This document shows positions 21,625 through 31,020 of a DNA stretch of 64,000 nucleotides, piece by piece. The position numbers and the translations under genes are program-made. The stretch is from contig OX442316.1 of the NCBI GenBank assembly GCA_949358305.1, forward strand, positions 10,974,001 through 11,038,000, given 5' to 3'. How positions within the stretch are numbered: position 1 is the first letter of the stretch; every line of letters begins with the position of its first letter. Origin of the DNA: Strigamia acuminata. Taxonomy: Eukaryota; Arthropoda; Chilopoda; Geophilomorpha; Linotaeniidae. The notes under the pieces are model-generated. The model had not been told where the DNA came from and did not search any database. It saw nothing but the letters and a program-made list of their open reading frames with translations.

Positions 21625-22788
21625 CTAATTTCTTGGTTGCGACTCGGTCAGTTGTGTTCCGGGGGGGAAAATTCCGTTTATGGCTGTTCCATTTAGGACC
21701 CCGTTCTTCTGTCCGATCAAAATGGTCGACCCTCTCCCGCTGTAAAGTTGTGTCTTTAGTCTTGCGGCTTCTCGGTCGACTTCGTTGGCGGCTTGTATTT
21801 TAATTCTTTCCGCCTCGTTTGCTGCTTCGACGTTGGCTTGTACCGTCTGGATATCTTCGAGGCTTGGCATTGCCAACCTGTTCCGTCCTTGCTGGTTTCT
21901 GAGGTGGTTTCGCTGATTTATCAGTCTAATCATCTCTGCGTTAGGATCCTTTGGGGTTTGACTGGTGTGGCCAGCTCTCGTAGCAAAGGATTGGGCGATT
22001 GCCCACGACTGTTGACCCTTATTATTTCGACGGTCCTGCTGGAAGGCTTCCAGGAATTCGTTCTGGATTTCGACTGGCTCGTCCACTATACTATCCCATC
22101 CTTGAACGTTGATTCCTTTCGAGCTGAGGGAATCGGCCTCGCTTTCGTCGTCGGCGTCGGATGTTCGGGTGGAATCATAGGAGTCCGTCGTTTGGTTATT
22201 CGTTTTTTGACGTTTTACGTTTTTTCGACCTCTTCTAAGGGCTCGTTTTTCCGCTCGCTCTTTGGCAAGACGAATGATCATGTTCATCTGTGCTAGCGGG
22301 TCCCCTTCTTCGTTGTAAGGGATTCCCTCCAGTCGAGCGAGTTCGTACGCTTCTTTACAGCTATCGATCTGGGATTTCTTCGAATTATAACCGTGTGTGA
22401 TCGTGACACGATTACTCTGGCGATTATCCCGATTGTCGAATAGGTTATACCCGTTCTGACTTTGTCCGGATTCTTCCTCCTCTTCTTCGACTTCTTCTTC
22501 GATTCGCTGATTTATCGGCGTTTTATTGGTTGGGTTTTTGCTAGCGGGTACTTTACTAGCCGGCGTTTTTCCGGTCGGCACATTCTCGGGTGGTTTTTCC
22601 GCGTGGTTTTCGTTGACTGGTGTCTTTCCAGTCGCCTTTTCCCTCGTCGGCTCCGGTGGCTGCTTTTCTAACGCTGGACTAGCTAATGTTTCGGCCCTTG
22701 CCTTGGCGGATTCCATGGCTTTTCTTCGGGCGCTTGCGGTTGAAGGGTTTCGATTTTTCCCGCTTTTCGTCATTTCGATAGTTTGCAA
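21625..22788 (-). CDS. gag: Gypsy gag, N-terminal segment (ends at a frame break)
   Basis: 387 codons starting 51 nt inside the primer binding site. The first 170 residues are low complexity, with repeats of the type TGKTP and ASKVP, an acidic run (EEEVEEEEEE) and a basic run (RRGRKNVKRQK). Later comes a helical stretch with VQANVEAANEAERIKIQAA. It has no recognised domain by itself; position and composition identify it as the N-terminal part of gag. It stops at 21625, where the reading frame continues one base further on in the adjoining segment. Confidence 0.75.
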   Translation of the reverse strand: MQTIEMTKSGKNRNPSTASARRKAMESAKARAETLASPALEKQPPEPTREKATGKTPVNENHAEKPPENVPTGKTPASKVPASKNPTNKTPINQRIEEEVEEEEEESGQSQNGYNLFDNRDNRQSNRVTITHGYNSKKSQIDSCKEAYELARLEGIPYNEEGDPLAQMNMIIRLAKERAEKRALRRGRKNVKRQKTNNQTTDSYDSTRTSDADDESEADSLSSKGINVQGWDSIVDEPVEIQNEFLEAFQQDRRNNKGQQSWAIAQSFATRAGHTSQTPKDPNAEMIRLINQRNHLRNQQGRNRLAMPSLEDIQTVQANVEAANEAERIKIQAANEVDREAARLKTQLYSGRGSTILIGQKNGVLNGTAINGIFPPGTQLTESQPRN

Positions 22789-22839
22789 AGTTCAAACCGT
22801 AAGATATGTTTATTTAAAATAGTTTGAATGTTCAAAACT

Positions 22840-22857
22840 ATCCCGGACAGGCCCCCA
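22840..22857 (-). other. Primer binding site, tRNA-Pro-like
   Basis: The minus strand reads TGGGGGCCTGTCCGGGAT. This closely resembles the 18-nt complement of the tRNA-Pro 3' end used by several retroelements, with small differences in the middle. It lies 2 nt inside the proposed LTR end, as expected. Confidence 0.65.
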
Positions 22858-22859
22858 CG

Positions 22860-23469
22860 TGTCGTAACCTTGATTCCGGTAAATAAACTTACACAATATC
22901 TTACTAATAACACCCTTTATTTCACACTTGTAATAATACAATAATGATACTTAACAATGTGGTCTCGGATCCTTGCTGGCGGATACGATTTGTTGCTGCA
23001 TGGCAGTCTTACACGTGGCTTCTACTGTTGTCTAGGGTAATGGCGTCTGGCGAAACACGTGTTCGCAAACGCTTCGCTTCGGGAGATATTACGATCGTAG
23101 TATTGCTACGATAATATCTGTGACTCTGATTTATAGATGTAATTGGCAACGGGCATCGATCCTCTATCAATCCGGTAAAACGGCCTGACGGTGAGGTGGT
23201 GATGCTAATGTTGCTCTGGTATCTATAAAGTGGGGGGTTTCCGGTCAGACACGGGTTTAAATACTGGCTGGACCGGAAATGACGTATTTGCCTAAATTCG
23301 GAGAATTATGCAAATTCATGACGTTGTCACGTCAGTCCCGCAGAAACGGTAAAACTAGTATAGCTAGTTTTCCCGTAATGATCTGACAATATTTTATTAT
23401 GAATACTAAAATCATTATTTATTGAATTATAAATTATTAAAACACTTTTGTGACCTCGTGGTCACCACA
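22860..23469 (-). repeat. Candidate 5' LTR of the Gypsy element
   Basis: On the minus strand it would begin TGTGGTGACC and end GGTTACGACA, giving the usual TG...CA ends. It holds TATAAA (23130-23135) and, further downstream, AATAAA (22916-22921), in the right order for U3 and R. The inner end is supported by the adjacent primer binding site. The outer end is a guess because there is no second copy to compare. Confidence 0.5.
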
Positions 23470-23914
23470 TGTTGAATAGCTTCGAGTTGTTACATTAGTG
23501 AGACGTCTGATAATATTAACTCAGAATCGTGTATTTTCTTGAATTCTCTTCGAATTTAGGAATCTCAACCCCTTATTGGAGGCTTTGTAAACGCGCATCA
23601 CAGTACTTCGTGATTCTTGTTATATATATATACATATATATATATTGGATATGGTTTTATTAGATTATTAATTAGTTCTTAATAAATATGTTTATCTCTT
23701 AAATGTCACACACTTGTGTTGGCTCAACATGTTATTTTGATCACATTCACCTATCAAATCACATTGTCGATTGTTACGAAGTCGGATATTAATCCTTATT
23801 CACTTGTTTATTTCTTCTCTACACCTAAACTAATTTGTGGTCACATGTGCAGTGACCTCCCCTACCCCCCCTACCTCTGGAGTGACTCACGGCCGCATTC
23901 GATTGCAAACGATT

Positions 23915-24185
23915 TTCACTGATTTCATATTGACACTGCAAAGATTAATTTTACTGATTTCATTTAATTATTCCTTTTTTTCTCTGATTTCATTTGAGAT
24001 ATTTTCGATTTATAGTGATTTCATTGATATATTAATAATTTTCATTGATTTCATTGAAATATTCTTGATTTTCACTACTGATTTCATTGAAATACAGTAT
24101 TCCTGATTTTCAGGGAATTTATACAGATCTTCAGTGGATTTATACTGATTTTCAGTGGATTTTTATTGATTTCCGTGGATTTAAT
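23915..24185 (+). repeat. Degenerate tandem repeat built on CTGATTTCATTGAAAT
   Basis: The word TGATTTCATT and its relatives recur about every 20-35 bp, then shift to GATTTTCAGTGGATTTATA-type units. The copies are too diverged to give a fixed period. No coding sense is apparent. Confidence 0.6.
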
Positions 24186-24334
24186 GCAAAGCGATGTCGC
24201 CGAGATATTATTCGACAAACTCGCCACACAAAACATCAAATTAATCGAGTAAAAATTTAAAAAAATCAATAAATCGATTAATTTGATCAATTTCCAGATT
24301 AATTTTTCATCAGCAAATTTTCTAATCACCCACA

Positions 24335-24690
24335 CAGGGGCGGATCTAGCTTTTCGGGGGCCCGGGGCTTGAGGTTTTTTCGGGGCACCTTTCACCCACA
24401 TTTTTTAATCAATTTTCACGTGATTTTTTTTTTATTTATTTATTTTTTTATAATATTTTTTTTTTTTTTTTTTTTTTTTAAGGAATTTAAGTGAAGTCAC
24501 ATTATTCAGCAATAGTCATTCTGTCCAAAAGACTATTTATTTCTGTACTAAGCCGTGGAATAGTAGGAAGTTTTCATTAGAAGCAACTCGCGCATTTCAA
24601 TTCTTTTTAAGGTAATGACTTTGTGACCACAATCTTTTGCTATGCATAAAATGTTTGATACGGTTTGATTGCGAGGCCGGCTTGGAACAA
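24335..24690 (-). mobile_element. Possible hAT-type transposon fragment
   Basis: A CAGGGGCGGATCTAGC terminus-like sequence starts at 24335; CAGGGGCGGATC-type ends are common in hAT elements. Further in, the minus strand has open stretches such as IPRLSTEINSLLDRMTIAE before a stop near 24510, and SRPRNQTVSNIL in another frame. These resemble the broken tail of a transposase. A poly-T run at 24450-24480 separates the two parts. No matching opposite terminus was found. Confidence 0.35.
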
Positions 24691-25231
24691 AAAAATATAT
24701 TTTTAGACTTTAAAATATAACTTAGCTAAAATATTAGACGCTTTTTAAAAAAAAACTTAGTCTATATTTTGAAAACTTATATTTTAAAGTTGTTAGCAAT
24801 GAGAGAGCGGCTGACAAGAGAATTGACAACTGTTCTGGTTGGAAAATGTGCACAAACTGATTTATTCGAGCTCTTTACAATTAAAAAGTAAACAAAACAA
24901 TTCTCGAACTTAAAATGTTACGACTTCTTCAATTGGTTGGCTTGACGCGACGTCATCAAACGACACCGACAGGTGCGCCACGTGGCAGGTGTTCGCCCCA
25001 GGCGCAAGGTCATCGCACAGACGTGAGGTCATCCTATGGCCTCACAAAAGTCTAAAAATATATTTTTTTGTTTCATTTCTTCTGGTAGAACTTACTGCTG
25101 CTATTCTCTTGGTTATTTTCTACTTTAGTATAAAGAAATTCTTACAATTCATCCAGAATTGTATGTTAACTAAATTTCACGTCATTATGACGTAATTGTA
25201 AACTCTGCCAACAGAATTTTTTCTTTAAAGA

Positions 25232-26092
25232 TCATAGGAAAAGAAATAAAAAATTTCTCTCATAGCTTTGAAATAACCATGTTAAATCAAAATAAATTAG
25301 GCGCATTCAATTCTAAATTACCAAATTCCGATTTCAAAAACTTGATTACAGAATCGGTTTTTAACTTTTAACGAGTTAAACAACTAAACATCTGTAATGC
25401 AGGGAAGCATTACATATTAGACTTCTAAATCCTGTCCCTCTGTCCCTAAATAAAACACCGAAATAAAAGAAGATACAGTAATTAAATAAAAAATAAAATT
25501 TTTGGCCAAAATAGAGCAACAACAAACCAAATCCCGCCAAAATTCGATCAAAAATGATCAAATTCGCGTAAGATAGCTCAACAACAAAAATATAAAAATA
25601 AATAATACTGTAATTTGTATTAACGACAATCAAAAATCTAATAGTTTTGCATTTTCCGCTACAAAGCCGTCGCCGGTTGCTAGGAGACAGCGAGACGGCT
25701 GCACTGTAATGCGCGTTGATTCGTTCGTAAATTGGTTGTTTTTTTTTGTTTGATACATTTAATCGGAAAACTTTTTGATTTGATTTGATTTATTGAAAAG
25801 AGGAGCCAGGGCCGTTTCTACCTATGAGGCGAAGAGGCGGCCGCCAGGTGGCCATGCCGTGGTAAGTAACTTTACCAAGGCCGCCTCTTTGCCTCATAGG
25901 TAGAAACGGCCCTGAGAGGAGCGAAAAGTGTATCTTAATTATGCGTTTTTAAGATTTTTCATTCGAAATTCGAAAGTTAGATTACATTGCATCTGCCATG
26001 CGGCTAAAAGTTATTCATTTAAAATGGGTACATAACCTTTTTTAAGGTTATTTCAAAGCTATGAGAGAAATTTTTTATTGCTCTTCCTATGA
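25232..26092. repeat. 47-bp inverted repeat pair (25232-25278 and 26046-26092)
   Basis: TCATAGGAA...AATTTCTCTCATAGC...GAAATAACC at the left reads as its near-perfect reverse complement at the right. The enclosed 770 bp hold the hAT MITE and otherwise unrecognised A+T-rich sequence. The left copy runs directly into the direct repeat at 25271. Confidence 0.8.
25807..25914. mobile_element. 108-bp hAT-type MITE with 8-bp target duplications
   Basis: Begins CAGGGCCGTTTCTACC and ends GGTAGAAACGGCCCTG. The terminal inverted repeats extend about 35 bp each and nearly meet in the middle, so the element can fold into a hairpin. It is flanked on both sides by the identical 8-mer AGAGGAGC (25799-25806 and 25915-25922), the hallmark of hAT transposition. 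No coding capacity. Confidence 0.95.
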
Positions 26093-26355
26093 CCTTAAAG
26101 GATTTTGAAGAGATTTGAATTTTTTTCCATCGTTTTTTGAATAAAACTCATTTTTTTGCGGTTTTTTTTAAAAATAAAATTGAATTTTTCATCAATTTTG
26201 AATTAAATTGAGTTTTTAAAAAAATGTTTTTGAATCAAATTGAATTCTCAAAAGATTTACATGAGGCTTTGTGATGTTATTTTGTAAATTTTTAATTTAT
26301 TAATTCTTTATTAATTCTTTTAATTTTACAGCGGATATCAATATCAAATACAGAC

Positions 26356-28215
26356 ATGCAAGCCACTATCATCGAAGGATTCCGAAAGAATTCTAAGCTG
26401 TATTTAATAGATGGACTACTCTATAGGCGCGATTCCTCAAAGGACAATAAAGCATACCTGTCGTGCAATGACAGAGCTTGTAGTGGAAGGGCGATTTTGC
26501 AAACAATCACAAATGAATCACTAATTTCAAAAGAACATAATTTAGCACATCTGGATGCACACGTAGATGTAGCAAACAGGCAGTTTGCAGTTGTCGTTAA
26601 AACACGTGCTGAAGAAGAACCTTCAGTTAGCTTACGCACCATTTACCATGCCGCTGGTTTAGAGATCCCTGAAGCAACGACATCATTCAGGTCTGCGGAG
26701 TCGGGAATGGCAAAGAGGCGGCGTCTGAATTTCCCAGTATTGCCTGACACTTCAGAGGAGTTAGCCCAGCTGTTACCCGAAATAATGCATGGCCAAACGA
26801 TTGGAGAAGAGATTTTTTTTCGAGAGCGACTGGTTGCGGGTGATGTAGAGATGTTAGTTTTCGCAGGGCCTCGAATGGTCACTGCCGCGACGAATGCTAC
26901 GCTTTACCAGATGGATGGGACATTTACAGTTGTTCCGTTACCTTATTACCAACTGTTCACCATATTCGCCATTACGAACGGATTTGCACTGCCTGTTCTG
27001 TTTGTGCTTATGACAGGCAAGACCCAGGCTGCGTACGAGACTTTGCTACGGTATGCAAAGAGCCTTAACTTAATGCGAGCTCAGGACCTAACCATTATCA
27101 CCGACTTCGAGACAGGCTTGCTGCCAGCCATTCACCAACAGCTGCCTAATGCCCGGCACCACGGCTGCTACTTCCACTATTGCCAGGCTCTCTGGAGGAA
27201 AGTTCAAAGTCTGCGAATGATAAGAGAATACCGAACTGTGGTTGAGATCAAAAGCATCGTTAAAAAAGCAATGGCACTACCATTTCTGAAACCAGATGAC
27301 ATAGTCGAGGGTTACGAAATCATCCGACAAGAGTTCATCGAAACAGATCTCATAGAAGCTTACAATCGTTTGATTTTCCTGTTCCTGGACTATGTAAACG
27401 ACACGTGGATTCAGCGCGTGGGTGTTGAGCGAATTTCGGTCCACGGACAACACCGGCGTACAAACAATGCAGTGGAATCGTACCATGCTGCTCTTTATCG
27501 CCAAATCAAAACGAGCCATCCGAATTTGTGGGTTTTCTTAGATTTCATCCGACGTATCGAACATCAGGCATGCCGTGACTACGACTTGATCCATATGGGA
27601 AACTTGCCCAACCGAGATCGCCGCCTGAAGTATGCCTACACCGACCGCAGGATTCGCCGTGTAATTGCGCAGTATCGAGATAACCTGAAAACCATCCCAG
27701 AGGTGTTATCACATCTCATGAATGTCGCACCCCGGTTCGATGGCATGACGAGGGCGCAACAGCGCACCGCTAGGCGTAATGAGGTTCGTGCGAATGTTAT
27801 TTTGCCAGCACCGATTCCTGTGCTCGCACCGATTGTTGTACCCGCACCGATTGTTGTACCCGCACCGATTGTTGTACCCGCACCAATGCCTGTTGCTCGG
27901 CCACGCCCAAACACGCGCGCCCGTGTGCGAGATGCAAATGTAGTACCACCTGTAGTTGCGCCACGAGATGCAAATGTAGTACCACCTGTAGTTGCTCCAC
28001 GAGATGCAGACGACATGAACTGCATAATATGTCTAACTGCCAGAAAGAATGCCATTTTTCTGCCATGTGCACATGGCCACTGCTGCTTGCCTTGCAGTGA
28101 GCGGGTGATGCGTGGAGAATATACGGATGCCGCGGGAGTTCAGCGTGTGGGTAGAAGACCTCATTGCCCCTTCTGCCGTGGTCGCGTGGTTAGCGTGCTC
28201 AGAATTTTTCTCTAA
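26356..28215 (+). CDS. MULE transposase with FLYWCH-type finger and C-terminal RING finger
   Basis: 619 codons, one intact exon. Residues about 8-70 form a FLYWCH-like zinc finger (CNDRAC then KEHNLAH). The MULE DDE core follows: YQMDGTF with Asp187, ITDFETG with Asp250, HHGCYFHYCQALWRK, and TNNAVESYH with Glu374. A proline-valine repeat linker (APIVVP repeated, then ANVVPPVVAPRD twice) leads to a C3HC4 RING: CIIC, CAHGHCCLPC and CPFC. MULE transposases cut and join DNA at the element ends; RING domains usually act as E3 ubiquitin ligases. A splice acceptor at 26330-26331, 24 nt before the ATG, suggests a 5' UTR intron. The frame and the three acidic residues are intact, so the protein may be active. 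Its place between matching inverted repeats suggests it mobilises the 22-kb block. Confidence 0.93.
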   Translation: MQATIIEGFRKNSKLYLIDGLLYRRDSSKDNKAYLSCNDRACSGRAILQTITNESLISKEHNLAHLDAHVDVANRQFAVVVKTRAEEEPSVSLRTIYHAAGLEIPEATTSFRSAESGMAKRRRLNFPVLPDTSEELAQLLPEIMHGQTIGEEIFFRERLVAGDVEMLVFAGPRMVTAATNATLYQMDGTFTVVPLPYYQLFTIFAITNGFALPVLFVLMTGKTQAAYETLLRYAKSLNLMRAQDLTIITDFETGLLPAIHQQLPNARHHGCYFHYCQALWRKVQSLRMIREYRTVVEIKSIVKKAMALPFLKPDDIVEGYEIIRQEFIETDLIEAYNRLIFLFLDYVNDTWIQRVGVERISVHGQHRRTNNAVESYHAALYRQIKTSHPNLWVFLDFIRRIEHQACRDYDLIHMGNLPNRDRRLKYAYTDRRIRRVIAQYRDNLKTIPEVLSHLMNVAPRFDGMTRAQQRTARRNEVRANVILPAPIPVLAPIVVPAPIVVPAPIVVPAPMPVARPRPNTRARVRDANVVPPVVAPRDANVVPPVVAPRDADDMNCIICLTARKNAIFLPCAHGHCCLPCSERVMRGEYTDAAGVQRVGRRPHCPFCRGRVVSVLRIFL

Positions 28216-28238
28216 GATGTCATTTTCTTTTTTTACAT

Positions 28239-28244
28239 AATAAA
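28239..28244 (+). terminator. Polyadenylation signal of the transposase gene
   Basis: AATAAA lies 24 nt after the transposase stop codon. It is the first such hexamer downstream and is well placed for a short 3' UTR. Confidence 0.6.
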
Positions 28245-28476
28245 CATTATATTCCAATATTTTAAAACCGCAATAAACAATTTAAAACTGCTAGAATTCA
28301 TTCGAAATTGGAATAAAAACATGAAATTAGTGCATTATTTGCCTCTTTAACTTCCTTGACCGCAACACTCCGAAGTGCTTCAAATTTCCCACTCACTTTG
28401 TAAGCGTTTTAAATACACACTAGGCTCGTTTGAGAAAATGATTTGTCCGTGTCCTCGTTCACTTTTCGATCTGCGC

Positions 28477-28610
28477 GACGGTCGACAGTCGATGGCTGAC
28501 GGCCGTCGGACGTCGTACGTCGACTGTCGACCGTCAACTGTCGAATGTCGTGGCCGTCAGCTGAAGACTGTCGCGTCCGTCGGATGACAACAGCTGACGG
28601 TCAATCATGC
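28477..28610. repeat. GTCGAC-rich palindromic cluster
   Basis: A 16-bp perfect inverted repeat (28477-28492 and 28520-28535) encloses a second arm whose partner lies outside it (28495-28504 and 28552-28561). Repeated ACxGTCGACxGT and GACGGCC words fill the rest. The segment is much more G+C-rich than its surroundings. No coding function is evident. Confidence 0.75.
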
Positions 28611-29601
28611 TTTATTAGTTCGTTAGTTCATTTTTAACTTTGCTAAATGTTTTTTCATTCTTGTACAGTCACATCTTATTATTTCATTCGGTTTTGTTCC
28701 AATCAATAAATAAATAAATACTCTTAATTTAAGAAAAAAAATTCAATATTATATTTATTCGCATTAAATTACAATTTGTATGCAAATTAAACAATTTTGC
28801 TAGATGAGCAAAAAGACACTCAGATGTGCGATCACATACTATTTGCTATGGCGTATTGGCGAAGGAAATGCTTTTAACGACGATGGATTTAATTAAGCGT
28901 TGTTCAACAGCAAAAACAATTTTACAATGCTGGCATATGTGGATCTGTGTGGATGTTAAAGCAAATATCGTGTGTTATGTGAAAAATAGAAAATTACAGC
29001 AAATAATCCAAAATACCAGCATCCAAAAATTTTAAAAAATTAAAAAAAAAATAGCCGAAAATTATCAAAATAACCTGAAGTAACACCAAATAACAACAAA
29101 AAAATTACCGAAAATAACAGAAAATAACAGAGAATCATCAAAAATTACCAAAAAAATAGAAAAAAAATTGACGGTTTTAGGATTTAGTGTATTATTTTGG
29201 TGGTGATAAGTTGGCAGTAAAAACCTTAGCGGTTTGGAATGGGTGGTGGTGTTGTGCTATGCTATGCAGCTAAAACAGCTTTACATGACACTTTACAATA
29301 ATTAAATGCACATATTTAAAATATTTAAAAAAAATTATAAGTACCGGTATACATTATAAATACACCATAATTTGTGATAAAAGATGTTGTAGATGTGTAT
29401 GTTTTGTGATGTTAAACGACTTTTGAATGCAGCTATTGTGTACTTTTTAAAAATCTTCATAATAACCATGTTAAATCAAAATAAATTAGGCGCATTCAAT
29501 TCTAAATTACAAAAATCCGATTTCAAAAACTTGATTACAGAATTGGTTTTTAACTTTGAACGAGTTAAAAACCGATAATCAAGTTTTTGATTATCTATTT
29601 A
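28611..29601. other. MULE interior between transposase gene and right arm, no gene seen
   Basis: Very A+T-rich. It contains A-rich runs with AATAACAGAAAAT-type words at 29030-29170 and the right copy of the 110-bp direct repeat. No open frame of note. Confidence 0.5.
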
Positions 29602-29637
29602 AATTATTATTTATTTTTTAAAGACCTGAGAACCGAC

Positions 29638-29925
29638 CAAACACTGCCCGCATTTGCGCGATCGAATGCAGCCAAACATCCGCCGCATTCGATCGCCCAA
29701 ATACGGCCGGTGTTTGGCTGTATTCGATCGCCCAAATACGGCGGGTGTTTAGCTGTATTCGATCGCGCAAATGCGGCGGGTGTTTGGCTGTATTCGATCG
29801 CCCAAATACGGCGGGTGTTTAGCTGTATTCGATCGCGCAAATGCGGCGGGTGTTTGGCTGTATTCGATCGCCCTAATACGGCGGATGTTTAGCTGTATTC
29901 GATCGCGAAAATGCGGCATGTGTAA
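29638..29925 (-). repeat. 35-bp tandem repeat array, right arm
   Basis: Mirror of the left 35-bp array, with the same CGATCG anchors, the same alternation of two unit types and the same orientation flip near its inner end (29640-29700). Confidence 0.9.
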
Positions 29926-30198
29926 AAATCGATTGGTACTGTTGCAGATCAGCTAGCAATACGTTCTTGTAGCCTACCAATGTTAGGCCAATATTGGCTT
30001 TAGCACTGTGACATCCGGTCACCTCTCGCCTGGCATCACGTCCACAGTTCGTTTGCTTTAGGGAATCACGTCCACTCAACGTTCTGTTTAATTCGTCTTA
30101 TTTAAACAGCAGAACTTCCTAAATAAATCAGTCGACCAGTTTAAACAAACCAAGCAAACCAAGCACTTTAAATACACACTCGGCTCGTTCAATTTCAA

Positions 30199-31020
30199 TT
30201 CGCCATTGGAAACGCAAAACCCTTTTCAATGGCGAAATTCAGCACACACATATTCGCCATTGGTCACGTTTTTGCGTTTCCAACGGCGAAATTCAGCACA
30301 CACATATTTGCCATTGGTCACGTTTTTGCGTTTCCAATGGCGAAATTCAGCACACACATATTCGCCATTGGTCACGTTTTTGCGTTTCCAATGGCGAAAT
30401 TCAGCACACACATATTCGCCATTGGTCACGTTTTTGCGTTTCCAATGGCGAAATTCAGCACACACATATTCGCCATTGGTCACGTTTTTGCGTTTCCAAC
30501 GGCGAAATTCAGCACACACATATTTGCCATTGGTCACGTTTTTGCGTTTCCAATGGCGAAATTCAGCACACACATATTCGCCATTGGTCACGTTTTTGCG
30601 TTTCCAATGGCGAAATTCAGCACACACATATTCGCCATTGGTCACGTTTTTGCGTTTCCAATGGCGAAATTCAGCACACACATATTCGCCATTGGTCACG
30701 TTTTTGCGTTTCCAACGGCGAAATTCAGCACACACATATTTGCCATTGGTCACGTTTTTGCGTTTCCAATGGCGAAATTCAGCACACACATATTCGCCAT
30801 TGGTCACGTTTTTGCGTTTCCAATGGCGAAATTCAGCACACACATATTCGCCATTGGTCACGTTTTTGCGTTTCCAATGGCGAAATTCAGCACACACATA
30901 TTCGCCATTGGTCACGTTTTTGCGTTTCCAATGGCGAAATTCAGCACACACATATTCGCCATTGGTCACGTTTTTGCGTTTCCAATGGCGAATTTCAACA
31001 TGCACATATTCGCCATTGGA
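30199..31020 (-). repeat. 54-bp tandem repeat array, right arm
   Basis: About 15 units of the same 54-bp repeat, inverted relative to the left arm. Variant units with CAACGGCG and TATTTGCC recur at 30281, 30497 and 30713, exactly 216 bp (4 units) apart. This higher-order pattern differs from the left arm, so the arrays have been expanded separately on each side. Confidence 0.95.

Larger units (their letters stand above)
15230..23469 (-). mobile_element. Ty3/Gypsy LTR retrotransposon, nested, lacking a recognisable 3' LTR
   Basis: In minus-strand order: a candidate 5' LTR (22860-23469), a primer binding site (22840-22857), gag in two frames (22788 to 20745), pol (20871 to 16444) and a spliced third ORF (16197 to 15253). 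Pol domain order is protease, reverse transcriptase, RNase H, integrase, which defines Ty3/Gypsy. I could not find a copy of the LTR start (TGTCGTAACC on the plus strand) to the left of the third ORF, so the 3' end appears truncated near 15230. With no second LTR, the outer LTR edge and target duplication cannot be fixed. Confidence 0.85.
25271..29570 (+). repeat. Direct repeats of about 110 bp flanking the transposase gene (25271-25379 and 29460-29570)
   Basis: Both copies read AAATAACCATGTTAAATC, then GGCGCATTCAATTC, GATTTCAAAAACTTGATTAC and an end at ACGAGTTAAA, with a few substitutions. They lie 4.2 kb apart in the same orientation with the transposase gene between them. The right copy is close to the inner edge of the right terminal arm. 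Confidence 0.8.

Noticed and set aside
27636-28072. Minus-strand ORFs opposite the transposase C-terminus
   Set aside because: They are shadows of the Pro/Val repeat linker on the other strand.
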